Origin: Costus lasius
Lineage: Eukaryota > Streptophyta > Magnoliopsida > Zingiberales > Costaceae
Assembly (NCBI GenBank): GCA_027563935.2
Contig: CM050446.2
Span: 24,369,501-24,433,500, forward strand
Direction of reading: 5' to 3'
DNA: 64,000 nt
In this document: in pieces, positions 34,576 to 45,922 of the stretch
Numbering within the stretch: the first letter of the stretch is position 1
How the letters are laid out: every line of letters starts with the position of its first letter
Program-made: the position numbers and the translations under genes
Notes under the pieces: generated by a model
Databases searched by the model: none
What the model was told of the DNA's origin: nothing
The model's input: the letters and a program-made list of their open reading frames with translations, nothing else

Positions 34576-36032
34576 TGATGCGTCCGCAAGTGCACGGATT
34601 TATCGAAGTAATAAAAAGATTATTATTCCCAACGAGGATCTAGCGGTCAAGTACCGATTACATGGTCGAGTATGAGAAAACAAAAAGGTAGTTTTTAGGG
34701 TTTAAATCAATATGCAAAAGGTCGGGACTCGGGGTTTCACTACACTGACAATTATGAATTATAGCAAAATAAATTCTTTTAACAGAAAATTATAGTGTTG
34801 AAAAGGATTTTTCATAAGATACAGATTACCTCCTCCCGAAGCGTAATCTGGTATCTATTCACATCAATCCCCTACTCTTGTGACAATTAACATGAATAGA
34901 CCCATTAAGTTCCATGAAAAACTATAAAAATTCTTCAAACAAATACAAACTACTCTCGTGATTGGCTTCGTAGGTTTGAAAAGAATAGTTTCGACATTGC
35001 GATTCACCTCCCGGTCCTTCTCACAACGTCTAAGATGTAAACATACTTGATCAAAGTAAATTACAGAATAAACACAATTCTAATCAAATCAACTCTATAA
35101 AAATCATGTCAAAGATTTAAACAATAAGTTTAATCCATAAATCATCAGTGTGATACACCCCTAATCCCGAAAATAGGTTTAAGCGAACATGTTCTTCAAA
35201 AACAGCATGTATATTGATGAACTCGACATAATCTCTCAAAAATAATACAAAAAGACACTAGAATAGTAATTAGAACTCTTTCCCTTGATCTGGAGATGAA
35301 GTTGAAGTATCCAAATCCCTCCTTTGCATGATCTTTCGCCAGAATTCTACCCAGAAATTAATTTTCTCCCTAGTCGATGCCTCTATTCATGTTCATGCGT
35401 AGAAGTCCCCTAAACCCTTCCAAAATCCTTCCTTTTATAGTTTGATCAGTGTAGAACCCATCTAGGAAGTCTTCTGCAAAGTTTGGTTCAATTCTGACTC
35501 GATTCGGGGTCGAATCGAGTGAAAAACTTGAAGAGGTGGAAAAACTCACGGGCGGTGAACTGTTTACGGCCACGGGTGTGAATTTTTCTGTTTCTGCACA
35601 TAAGTGTTTTCACAACCTGTGAATATATTCATGGCCACGGGTGTGAAAGTTGTGTTTGACCTCCATTTTGACTTAAATTTGACTTACAGTCTCGTCTTTT
35701 CATCACGAATCACCCTGTGGCATCAAAACTCATAAAATCCATTGTTTTGAATGATATTCACGGATGCAACCGTGAATATTGTGTCTGGCCTCCGTTCCAC
35801 TCCAAATTTGATGTGCAACCTCATAATTTCCTCGGGAATTATGCTATGGCCTCAAACCTCGTGAAATCCATCATTTTTATGCGATTTTACTTATGTTTTC
35901 ACAAAAACCAAGAAAAGTGAAGATTCCATACAAAAGAAGATGAAACCACTAAAAGTTATATAGAATCATTCAATTAAGCCCAAAATATCATGTACAATAT
36001 AGGGAAAAATATGATGTAAATGCAACTTATTA
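34576..36032 (-). repeat. E1 5' LTR
   Basis: 1457 bp, TGATGCGTCC...GCAACTTATTA on the + strand; the last bases have decayed from CATCA. Aligns with 6173-7691. Followed by the target duplication CCCTT (36033-36037), after which LINE ORF1 resumes. Confidence 0.92.
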
Positions 36033-36586
36033 CCCTTGCCTCAGTAAGTTCTCGGTAAAATGCAATGACATTCTGCCCCATCCAAGTTTGCTGCCTTGAA
36101 ACACAATGACTCCTCACATTAGCATTTAGCTGCTTTTCTAGCTACGCCTCAAGACGGTGTTATGGCTATTGACCCGGACCCAAGTCTGAATCCTCCTCAA
36201 GAGATCTCCCAAGCCCTGTTAGGTCCAGACTCAGAACCTGGGAAGAATATCCAGGATGAGGAAGCTTCCAATGCTCTCCTTGTCAATGCCTTGGGAACAG
36301 ACCATGCTTCTTCCTCTAGCCTAAACCTCCAATGTTCTCCTTTTTCTTTCTGATACTAATGATGCCGCCCTTGCTTTGCAGAATCGGCTTTTACCCCATC
36401 TTCAAAGTCATGGAAAACAATTTTGCTGCACTTTCTAGCTCTGAGTTGGAGGTGTCTAATACCAACATGGCTTTGGTGCCCTTTGAAGCTACAAAGCCTC
36501 AGCTCAAACTAGAACAAGTTGTTGCGCAAACCTTGCTTCTCCTTGCTCACAAGGACACTAAGTATAAGCACTCTCGATCTACCTAG
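36033..36586 (+). pseudogene. LINE ORF1, last part
   Basis: Continuation of ORF1 after the gypsy insertion. Open pieces include MAIDPDPSLNPPQEISQAL (36162-36353) and, in another frame, VMENNFAALSSSELEV (36332-36586), a phrase seen near the end of plant L1 ORF1. At least one frameshift separates them. The ORF2 start follows within 50 bases, as usual. Confidence 0.7.
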
Positions 36587-36633
36587 GGCTTAGGTAGTAG
36601 GAAAAAGGCCCTTGCTTTACTTAACTCTTCCTC

Positions 36634-37108
36634 ATGAATATTCTCTCATGGAATTGTCGGGGTGCCAGACAGAGAAATGTCTGAGATCATCTTAATATTA
36701 TTAAAAAAATCTCATAATCCCTCTATTATTGCATTATAGGAAACCCACTTGGGGGAGGATGGAATTCACAAGCTTACCAAGAGTCTTGGAAGACGATGGC
36801 AGTCCACCTTTGTTCCCTTTGTTGGAGCGTCTGGAGGTATTTCTCTATCTTGGATTAAAGATGCTCTTGAGGTCAAGGTAATCTCTACCTCTTGCCAAGT
36901 GATTCATGCGATTATTGTCATGGCCAAGGTTAAACCGTGGCTTCTTACTATTGTTTATGCTAGTACAATTTATCCTAATAGAAATGCTTTATGGAAAAGT
37001 TTAGCTGACACTCACCTTTCCGACATTCCGTGGCTTATCTGTGGGGATTTCAATTCCATTCTGAATCCTAAGGATAAGCTAGGTGGGCATAAGTTTTCCA
37101 TCAACCCT

Positions 37109-37163
<55 letters not shown>

Positions 37164-38741
37164 TCTCTCCAGAATTTTATTTCTTCCATTGGGTTCATAG
37201 ACCTTGGCTTTTTTGGGCCATCTTATACTTGGAGTAACAACCATAGGGGTTTGGGAAAAATCTTATCTAGAATTGATAGGGCTTTTGCTATTTCAAATTG
37301 GATTAACATGTTTGGCAAGACTATGGTTCTCCACCTTCCTCGGGGGATCTCTGACCATGCTCCTCTTATTATTTCCTCTAGGAAATCCAATTTCAATCAT
37401 TGTAAAATCTTTAGATTCCAACCTTATTGGATTGACTATAATGAAGCTACCCTCTTGGTTAATTCTTGCTGGGTTCACCCAAATTTCTAGAATAACCAGG
37501 ATATTGACTTCCAGCAAAGATTTAGAATGTTGGCCAAGGAGCTCACTAGTTAGCATAGATCTAAAATTGGTAACCTTTCTTAATCTCTTAAGCATATATG
37601 GGAGCTAATTCATCATTTGCAATCTATTGAAGCTTCTAGGCTCCTCTCTCATATGGAACAAAGTTATTTGAACTCTCTTTTAAACAAAGCTATTGCCCTC
37701 AGTAGGCATCTCAATCTAAAATGGTGGACTTTAGCTAAGTGCAATTTGATTAAGAAGGGTGATGGGAATTCTAAATTCTTCCATTGGTTAGTTACTATTC
37801 AGGCTAGATCTAATACAATTCTATCTTTGCATCTTGATAATGACATCCCCTTCATGGATGACATTTCTATTGTGGATGCTTTCAGATATCATTATCTCAA
37901 TCTTTGGAATTCTAAGTTATCTAATGACCATGATCAGACCTTTCCTGAGCTTATTCAATCCTGTACCCATTCTAATTATTGTTTTCCTATTAATAATGAG
38001 GCCGGTTCTTAGCTCTTGGCCCCTTTCCTTCATGATGAGCTTAGGGGCGTTATCAAGGCCCTTCCCAATGGGAAGAGTCCCAGCCCAGATGGGTTTACTG
38101 GTGAGTTTTATAAGCATTTCTGGCCTACTATTGAGGGGGACTTTAATCATTGTATGCAGCATTTTCATAGATCTAATCTTATTCCGGCTTCTTGGGGCCA
38201 ACCCACATCATTTTTATCCCTAAATTTAAAAATCCTAAACTTATCAAGTACTTTCGACCTATTTCTCTATGTAATGTCTCATATCGGATTCTTGCTAAAA
38301 CCCTTACTAATAGATTGAGACCTTTTCTTTCTAGAGCTATCAATTTGGAATAGTCTACTTTTGTTCCTCGTAGAAAGATCCATGACAACATCTTTACTAT
38401 GCAGGAACTTACCCATACCATGTACCACTCCAAGGGCAAATATCTCTTTATTCTGCTTAAGATTGATTTAGAGAAAGCCTTTGATAAGGTTTCTTGGAAG
38501 GCCATATATGTTGGGCTTGCTATTCTTAATATTCCTCAACCTTTCATTAATTGGGTTCAGGGCCTCTATTGAGTCCCCCAAATTCTCGTGTCATTAATGG
38601 TCTCCAATCTAGTTGCTTTGCTAGTAAGAGGGGCATAAGGCAAAGATATCCCCTTTCTCCTTATCTGTTTGTTATTGTTATGAACATTTTAAGTATCTTG
38701 CTTAAGGATAAGGTTGATCTCTATGGTTTAGCAATCAAAAA
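36634..38741 (+). pseudogene. LINE ORF2: endonuclease and partial reverse transcriptase
   Basis: ORF2 nicks target DNA and primes reverse transcription. The endonuclease begins at the ATG at 36634 (MNILSWNCRGARQRN, then TGA) and shows ETHLGEDG, WLICGDFNSILNP, IDRAF and SDHAPL. RT shows LPNGKSPSPDGFTGEFYKHFW, KYFRPISLCNVSYRILAK, LKIDLEKAFDKVSW and RGIRQRYPLSPYLFV. Many stops and frameshifts, plus a CT repeat in the endonuclease. The catalytic FADD box and everything after it are absent: the sequence changes to gypsy gag at about 38741. Confidence 0.9.
37113..37170 (+). repeat. (CT)n microsatellite
   Basis: About 58 bases of nearly pure CT repeat with one CTAT interruption, inside the LINE endonuclease. 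It shifts the frame between GHKFSIN before it and NFISSIGFIDLGFFG after it. Confidence 0.95.
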
Positions 38742-39281
38742 TTGCTAGATCGAATGTCGAAGCCAATAATTTTGAGATTAAACCTGCTTTACTTTCTATG
38801 GTTCAACAACATCAGTTTGGTGGTTCTTCTCTTGAGAACCCCAACATGTATCTTGCTATATTTTTAGAGTATTGTGATACATTAAAAATTAACGGCGTTT
38901 CTACTGACACTATCAGATTGAGACTGTTTCCTTTCTCTTTAAGGGATAGAGCGAGAGCATAGCTTCACACATTACCTTCAGCTTCCATAAGGACATGGGG
39001 AGAATTGTCACAAGCCATCCTTTCAAAGTACTTCCTTCCTTCCAAGACAATACAATTGAGGAATTAGATAATGAGCTTCATGCAGAATGATGGAGAATCT
39101 TTATATGAGACTTGGGATAGATTCAAAGAGTTGCGGGGAATGTGTCCACATCATGGCATAGAGACTTGGGTTTTGGTTTATACATTCTATAATAGACTGA
39201 ACTACAACACAAGATTCACAGTTGATGCTGCGGCTGGAGAAGTTGACCAGTGCCCTTTTGATTCTGAGCAACAAAAAAAAA
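38742..39281 (+). pseudogene. Athila-type gag fragment fused to the LINE
   Basis: [50 protein letters not shown] (then TAG), MQNDGESLYETWDRFKELRG and NTRFTVDAAAG are capsid blocks of Athila gag, here on the + strand. There is no LTR, primer site or knuckle. Recognisable gag ends near 39235; a short A-run (about 39271-39281) follows. It is closer in wording to E2/E3 gag than to E1. It abuts LINE RT without any spacer. Confidence 0.8.
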
Positions 39282-39730
39282 AAGGAAAGCTATGAGAGAG
39301 ATTTTCTAAATGCTAGTGGTTATGCACTATTTGACTGTCTGTTGTGTCTATACCTAGGGGTCATACACCTAGGTATGAAATGTTAAATTAAATTCGACGG
39401 CTATCACATGTTTGCCACTAATAGCATTACTTAAATTAAAATAATTAAATAATATCAAGTAAAATAAATAAAATATTAATCTAATAAAAATTAGAAAAAA
39501 GTAATAAAAAGTTTTAATTTTATAAATTTGAACGGTTTATGTGATTGATGCCCTTAGTAAACATATCTACATACAACAAATATTCTCTTATTAGTAAAAA
39601 CTAAATAAACATATTTTAATTTTTTTTAATGAGACCCAAACATATGTGACCATTAGGTGTTCTTGCTATCATCACTTTTGCAGCTCTAATCTATGTATGT
39701 ATCATCTAAAGCTAGGGGTTGATTTACAAT
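39282..39730. other. AT-rich gap, no gene seen
   Basis: AT-rich DNA with a small palindrome around CCTAGGGGTCATACACCTAGG (39352-39374 region). I see no gene or element end apart from the Harbinger TIR that follows. Confidence 0.5.
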
Positions 39731-39999
39731 GGGCCAGTTTGTGGCTGATTCTGCTTTTGCTGGCTGCTGGTTGAAAGATAGCTGGCTGAGAGAAGCAGAA
39801 GCTATTTAGGAAACTACAATTGCTGGTCAACAAAATAAAAATGATGTGCTTATTAAATTAAGCAAAAATTTTAACATAATTAAAAATTTAAACAACAATT
39901 GTCTCATACAACACATGTAGTATTTTTCAAATACAAAATAGTGTTTAAGTCTAATACCATATTAAATACAACATTTAAACAACCAAATCACATACTACA

Positions 40000-41346
40000 C
40001 TACACATTTGATGCCATGATACTCAAAGCAATCTGATTATGGAGCACATCTATATCCGTAGAATCTACTTCAGATGTATTAGTCTCATTTTCTTCAAAAT
40101 TATCCTCCACAACCAAATCATGACTAGCATCAACTTCTTGAAAGAACTCATCTGAGTTTGTTGATTGCCTAATATAATCATGTAGTACCATTGTTGCAAC
40201 TACAATTTTTACCTGTGTTCGATATGGAAAGGATGGCATATCACGTAATATATCCCACCTCTTCTTCCACACTCCAAAACATCTTTCAATGCAACTTCTA
40301 AGAGATGAGTGTGTCTTATTAAATACTTCTTTCAGCCCTTGTGGTGGGCGCCCTTGTTGATATTCCTGAAGATGATATCTTACTCCTCTATAAGGGCCAA
40401 GATACCCACGCATCTGTGTATAACCAGCATCAACTAAGTAATATTTTCCTGTAAATTTCATGTAGTATGTCAATTAACATGATATTTAATTTAATAAAAA
40501 TGATATTCATAACAAATAGCATCATACCTGGAGGAGCGTGTGGAAACCTTAAATTTGGTGTATTGATTGCTGTTGAAAGAACACGAGCATCATGAGCTGA
40601 ACCTTCAAATCCAGCTAATACATATATAAATCTCATGTCAAAAGAACAGACAGCTAGGATATTTTAGGTTGGTCGGCCTTTTCTTCCTATAAATGGCAAC
40701 TGATCTCTAATCGGTGTAACTGCATCTATATGTGTGTCATCGATAGCTCCAATGCAATCCTATAAAATTAGATTGAAAATATTAGCAAGAGAGGTCATAA
40801 TTCTGTGTTATAATAAACAATAATTCTTACCTTAAAATGAGGCATGTAACGGTTGTCATATAATATTTGTTTTGGAATGTCTGCAAAATCTATGTCATCT
40901 GGCTCTATCAGCACCTTACCAAACTTACAAACTGACTTCAATACTTCATGAAAGATCCTACTTACGGTTTCACCAGAATATTGAAATCTTTCTTGGACTG
41001 CTCTATTCGATGCATCTTGGGCTACGGTGTAAATGACAATACCAACCTTTTCAATAACTGAAGTATTTCTTGAAGCCTTTAACTCATAAGAGTTCTCTAA
41101 GGTGCTACATAGTTGTAAGAAATCATTTCGCTCCAGTCTCATCATTCTCCTACACCGTTCAAGGTGTCCTTCTAATATTTCCATCATCCAACTCATTCCT
41201 GTATACTCAGAAGTACGACAAGGTGTTTTGTTCAAATATTTCTCTTGGTATAACTGTATAGCAACCTGTGCATACTAAATTATACCCCAAAATTCATCAG
41301 ATGATTCACTAGAGGAGTGTGTATCGTTACTGTTATCAGAATCCAT
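40000..41346 (-). pseudogene. PIF/Harbinger transposase (DDE_Tnp_4 type), two introns, two nonsense codons
   Basis: Model on the minus strand: exon 41346-40831, intron 40830-40760 (GTAAGA...TATAG), exon 40759-40528, intron 40527-40449 (GTATGA...TACAG), exon 40448-40000. Phases fit exactly, giving 398 codons. DDE-type residues are in GAIDDTHID (first Asp), YYLVDAGYTQ (second Asp) and CIERCFGVWKKRWDIL (Glu). The N-terminal half has the helix-turn-helix region (RFQYSGETVSRIFHEVL). Nonsense codons: TAG after EFWGII near 41277, and TAA after RPT near 40666, both explained by C-to-T change at CAG/CAA. Otherwise very well kept, so a young loss of function. Confidence 0.88.
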
Positions 41347-41667
41347 ATCTGATAAAAAAAGACAACATTAATATGTTCACACATTAAAACTGGCAAACAT
41401 AACATATATTACCATATCAAACATAAAATTAGAACTAACAAATAACACACACATCAAATATAACATCAAACATAACATTACCAATATGTCTAACCTTAAT
41501 AATACAACAACTCAACATCTCCAAACATAATAATACAACTATTCAACATGTCCAAACACAATAATACAACTACTTAACATGTCCAAACACAATAATACAA
41601 CTAATCAATATGTCCAAACACAACACAAGTCATAATGACATAACAATGTTCATCCTAGCCAAACATT

Positions 41668-42557
41668 CTATCTTCTAAAGTTCTCATAATGAAACTGCAA
41701 CCAACCCATTTTATCTTCTGCAGTTTCCATCTCCTTCCATGCAACTCTTTTTGACTGCTTCTCAAGTAGAGAAGAAGCAAAGTAATATAATGGTGAATCC
41801 CGATGGATCTGGAGAAGAAAAGTATATCCTTCAGGGTCTTCTTTCTGTTCCACTCTTCTCTCAGCCGCTGATGCCAACCTATATAGATCACGTTGTAGGT
41901 TGATTGAAGATGTACCTTTACCCTTTCTCTTGCTACCTGCCAAACTAGTGCTAGGTTGAGAGGGTGTGGAAGGAATTGGTTCTTCTCTTGGTTCAGTGCT
42001 AGCTTCTCCTCCTAGTGTATCACCCTCCTGCATCTCCTCTAATATAGAAGGTGAGAAGGAGAAGTCACAAGCTGCAATGGTGTCTCCAAACATTGCGTTA
42101 TTCTTCCTCTCAAGTTCAGGATGAAGCCCTTTCTTCTGGAACTTGGCATACTCTTTATTAATCTATAGTTACATTAAAAGTATAAATCATACGGTTAAAT
42201 ATAACTACAAAATTAATAATAAGAATGCTTTCACACCGTAATTTTTTGAGCCCACCATTCTGGGGTTGCATCAACTATATCTAACCATGCATCCCAGCCT
42301 AGTCCGGTTTCCCTCCCTTTTAATTCCTTCCATAGTTTCGAGTCCGCCTTCAATTGATCCCATCTATTCTTTAATTGTAATTTGTCATAACTCATCCCAC
42401 TTAGTTGTTGAAAATTCTCTATTACAAACTTCCACCCTTGTGCATTAAAATATGTTCAAGGCCGCATATTTTTCCCAATAACAGTAATACATATATCACA
42501 AAATAGCATGGTTGTTTGCATGTTCCATACGACCTTAGGTTTAGATTTTGGTGTCAT
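41668..42557 (-). pseudogene. Harbinger ORF1, Myb/SANT-like protein
   Basis: Model: exon 42557-42237 (MTPKSKPKVVWNMQTTMLF), intron 42236-42163 (GTGTGA...TATAG), exon 42162-41668. Phases agree. The first exon has the trihelix/Myb_DNA-bind_3-like core (LSGMSYDKLQLKNRWDQLK, WKELKGRETGLGWD, ATPEWWAQKI). The second has an acidic and Ser/Pro-rich linker and a basic KRKGKG patch. In known Harbinger elements this partner helps bring the transposase to the TIRs and nucleus. One TGA after MRP near 42460 breaks the first exon. Confidence 0.8.
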
Positions 42558-43462
42558 AGAAGCTTGAAAAATAAAAATAAGACTTTTAGTACCTTAAACT
42601 ATTAAACTATTAAGATAAGACTATTAAACATAAAAATTAATCAATATATACTACAATTTAATCGTAACAAGAAACAAAAAGTAGTAACTTTTCACAAATA
42701 CTACATATGTAACTACCCATGACAAAAAATATTTAGAAAATCTACCAATTAACAAATGGACTTAGCAAATTCAATGACAGTGGCAACTGATCTGATCAAA
42801 TCCACGGGATGTCAAGTTTCATCAATGGCTACTAACAATTTCAATTCCAAATGGGTGTTTAGGTGTACCAAATGAGTAGTAAGTCTAAAACATACTATTG
42901 TTCTCAGCTTGAGCTAGTATATAATCCTTTTGTGTCGATACACTTGGTACCGTATCTAATGCCACTAACACATATCTATCAAGATGCCAGTCATACTAAT
43001 ATAGAGTGTACATGTGCTAATCCATTGGTGCACTGATATATACCTCTTATACTATAAAGAATGATTTTTTAATCTATAGAATCATTCATGCTTTTTTAAT
43101 CTATATAATCATTCAACTATAAAAGACAAATGTATCTGTTAAAGAAAGATGCTTTAAAATTACTCACTAAAAGGTACAAAAAATCGCTGAGCTATTTATT
43201 AAACAGTGAAACATTGAATGATGGCATAGCAATATTTCACAGAAACACATGAGAATCCACTCTCTAGTTGGGATTTTGTAACACTCAAATACTTATGGAA
43301 CATTACGCACTTACAAACTACAACTTGTAACTTGCAAACTAGTACGATCATATCATAGATAAGTGTAATTGTAACTTGCAAACTACAACTTGGTCACTAT
43401 ACTTGGACTAACTAAGTTGATTCTAGGTAAGACAAGTAGCTTTAGAAGAGTAACCACTTGAA

Positions 43463-43740
43463 ATGCCTAAAAATGTCAGGCCGCACCTTCTCTGGCGCTG
43501 GAGCAGGGGGTGGCGGGGGAGAATGAGCAGGCGCTGGAGCAGGAGCTCTCCTTACGGTTCGCTGGAGCAGGCGGGGAGTAGATCCAGAGCAGGGAGCTGG
43601 AGCAGGCGAGGAGCAGCTAGAGGAGGCCAGAGCTGGGGCAGGCGGGGAGTTGGAGGAGGCCGGAGCTGGAGCAGGGGGTTGGCGGGGGAGAATGAGCAGA
43701 CAGGGAGCAAACCGAGCTAGAGGAGGCCAAAGCTTACCTG
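43463..43740. repeat. GC-rich imperfect GGAGCAGGCG repeats in the Harbinger 5' end
   Basis: Many imperfect copies of GCTGGAGCAGG, GGCGGGGAG and GGAGGCC in a GC-rich island inside an otherwise AT-rich element, upstream of ORF1 in its direction. It opens a Pro/Ala/Ser-only frame (43442-43924, minus) that I read as a by-product of composition. Confidence 0.7.
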
Positions 43741-44104
43741 GAGTTTGAAGGCAGCGGAGAGCTAGCAGAGGCGTGGAGCTGGAAGGTGGCGGAGCTAGAT
43801 CCAGAGGGGAGCTGGATGTCATGACACTAGGGCAGAGGAGGAGGTCGACCGGAGGGGAAGAGGCTGGATCTGGAAGTTTTGGAGCAGGGTCGGCAGAGCG
43901 GAGGCTAATACGCGGACGAGTCATGAGAGAAGTTCACTGTGCAGAAGGACTGATTCTCTGCAGAAGCAGGTGTTTAGCTGCTTCTCTCGCGCAGCGGTAA
44001 AACGCTGGTGCGCCCAGCGATTGATTTTCCCAAACAACCCGATTCCATTAAAATCAGCTGGCCACACCCGCAAAAGCGGGCAGCCAGCAATCCCAAACTG
44101 AGCC

Positions 44105-44368
44105 ATATCTTTCTAAATATGTTAATTGTTTGACAAAGTTTCCATCGCCATTTCAATATTTGCCTCATATTGTGATTCTCTCTGAAGTAGTGATTCCCAA
44201 AACACCTTAAACTTATTGAAGGTGACCAAATCATCTGTCATCAACCATAGCATCAGATTAAGTAGTTTTTGACTTTGACTAAAATTTATACCTGCACAAA
44301 AAGGGTTCACCGATGATGATAATAACAAAATATTATTAGACAATAAGATCTTATCCTCAAAGTGTCAC
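44105..44368. other. Short spacer with an unrecognised open frame
   Basis: On the minus strand 44343-44122 is open for 73 codons and reads like an exon (LNLMLWLMTDDLVTFNKFKV, FWESLLQRESQYEANIEM), preceded by TTTTTGTGCAG that could be a splice acceptor. I do not recognise the protein. It could be a piece of a host gene or of a captured sequence. Confidence 0.35.
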
Positions 44369-44376
44369 GTTATCAA

Positions 44377-44869
44377 TAGGGATGACAACGGGGCGGGTCG
44401 GGGTCAGGTTTTGCCATCCCTGACCCGACCCCAACTTCCCCAAACTCGTCCCCGAACCCGACGGGTTTAGAAAACCCTGCCCCACACTCGACCCCGCGGG
44501 GAAACCCGACCCCGCCCGACCTAAAAAATAAATATATATTATAAATAATATTTTAAAATTAATTTGTATTCTTTATTTATAATATATAAATAAAAAAATA
44601 TTTTACATAAACTATATCATCATTTCTACATAAATTATTAAAATTTAGTAACTAGGTTATAACTTATAAGGGGTAAATTTGTTATTTTAATAGTCGGGGC
44701 GGGTTCGGGGCGGGTTCGGGGCGGGTTCGGGGTGGGTACCTAAATTTCCATACCCGACCCCGACCCCGACCCGACTATACCCCGTCGGGTTTTCCCCGAA
44801 CCCGACCCGACCCCCGGTCAACTCGGGTTTTCCCCGTTGACTTCGGGTCGGGTCGGGGATGAGATTTTA
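44377..44869. mobile_element. hAT-like non-autonomous element
   Basis: 493 bp starting TAGGGATGACAACGGGGC, rich in GGGTCGGG at both ends with an AT-rich middle. It is flanked by GTTATCAA (44369-44376 and 44870-44877; a ninth base also matches), the 8-bp length of hAT duplications. The last bases (GATTTTA) do not mirror the first, so the terminal inverted repeat is weak. No coding sequence. Confidence 0.75.
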
Positions 44870-44878
44870 GTTATCAAT

Positions 44879-45922
44879 GTAAACTCATCCTCAAGGTTAG
44901 CCACTCCCTCGTCATGCCAACATGAATACAAAGAAGAAGAACCTTCATACAAGTATTAATCGAGCCATGCACCTTGCCATGCCACCACTCCAACCCATCA
45001 CTCAAATGATGCCACCACATCATGCCATATCATCCAAACGAATGATGGCTACTAACTCACACCCCACCATGCAAGAATTAAAATATGTCAACCACCAACT
45101 TGCATCTCAACCAATAACAAGCTTGCATGCCTAGCCACCAAGCCAACCAATGCTTGGCATGCATGCTAAAGAGGACTAACAACAAGATGACACCAACTTC
45201 ACGAAGAACAAGATCCTGTCATCCAATTCAAACTAGATCATCATCCAATAGTTGGAATACAAATTTTAAAATTGAAGGGTCAATGTAATAGCCCAATTTA
45301 CTCCCACGTTAAAAGTGTGGAAAAAAATTATATAGTATATAAGATTTATTAGACTTATTATTATTAATTTGGGCTTAAGTATTTTAATAAATTAGACCAA
45401 AAACTTAGTACTCACACCTTGAGTCAAATCTCATGACAATAGAATATGACAACCAAACTTCTATCCGTATCACTAGAAATTCAATTTTTCATAAAAAAAA
45501 AAATATATTAAGATTGAATATCATTTCCTTAAAATAATCACTAAAAGAATTTGTACTCTTTCACTTCATCCAAAAGATCTTACAAAACCCCTTACTCTAA
45601 GTATATATTTTGATCTTTATAACAAAATGAACATAATATATATCTGATTTGATGAAGAGGGTTACAAAAATATATATAGATCCACGTAGTAAACTTGTAA
45701 ATTAGATTAGCAAAGTTTTTTTAACATAAGTAATTAAGTTGAATCCAATCCTAAAATCTTGTTAGCAAGAATAAAGGTCCATCCTCGCTAAACTAACTCC
45801 AATCGCAAGACTAAAGAGCAAGTAAGGGTTAATTTGGCCAATTTGGTCTGACACACACCGTCACTGCTTGACTCGATCAGCCCAAGTATTTCAAGTATGA
45901 CTAGATTAATTTGAACGGTTCA
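44879..45922. other. Intergenic DNA upstream of the HSP70-like gene
   Basis: The first part (44900-45180) has repeated ATGCCACC/ATGCCA phrases; the rest is AT-rich. No gene, TIR or LTR is recognised. Confidence 0.5.

Larger units (their letters stand above)
6173..36032 (-). mobile_element. E1: outer Athila-like gypsy element, minus strand, 29.9 kb with nested insertions
   Basis: Two direct LTRs (6173-7691 and 34576-36032) bound the element, with CCCTT target duplications on both sides. Orientation is minus: next to the right LTR lies the reverse complement of the tRNA-Asp-type primer site (34552-34569), and next to the left LTR lies the complement of the polypurine tract (about 7692-7740). 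Only a gag remnant (33419-34154) and a 3' untranslated region (7692-9970) remain of its own body; protease, RT and integrase are missing. Everything between 9971 and 33418 is younger nested DNA. Without the nest it would be about 6.4 kb. Confidence 0.9.
4474..39281 (+). mobile_element. L1-type LINE, split by a 30-kb nest of gypsy elements
   Basis: The left part (4474-6172) has ORF1 with a DUF4283 region and CCHC knuckle. The right part (36033-38741) has the ORF1 end, an apurinic-type endonuclease and RT. Both are on the + strand and in the order expected of one plant L1 element. The interruption is exactly the gypsy element 6173-36032, flanked by CCCTT on both sides. RT is truncated before its catalytic FADD box, where sequence switches to an Athila-type gag fragment (38742-39245); an A-rich run follows near 39270-39281. 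No target duplication was found for the LINE itself. It is inactive: frameshifts, stops and truncation. Confidence 0.85.
39731..44104 (-). mobile_element. PIF/Harbinger DNA transposon with both genes
   Basis: Contains a DDE transposase (40000-41346) and a Myb/SANT-like gene (41668-42557), both on the minus strand, the pair typical of plant PIF/Harbinger. Ends: left GGGCCAGTTTGTGGCTGATT at 39731, right complement GGCTCAGTTTGGGATTGCTG ending at 44104; both continue with GCTGGCTGC and CTTTTGC phrases, so diverged TIRs. A 3-bp target duplication (TWA type) cannot be confirmed. Length about 4.4 kb fits the family. Nonsense codons in both genes mean it is no longer autonomous. Confidence 0.8.

Noticed and set aside
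43442..43924. 160-codon Pro/Ala/Ser frame on the minus strand
   Set aside because: Composition follows from the GC-rich repeat island; no domain and no conserved pattern.
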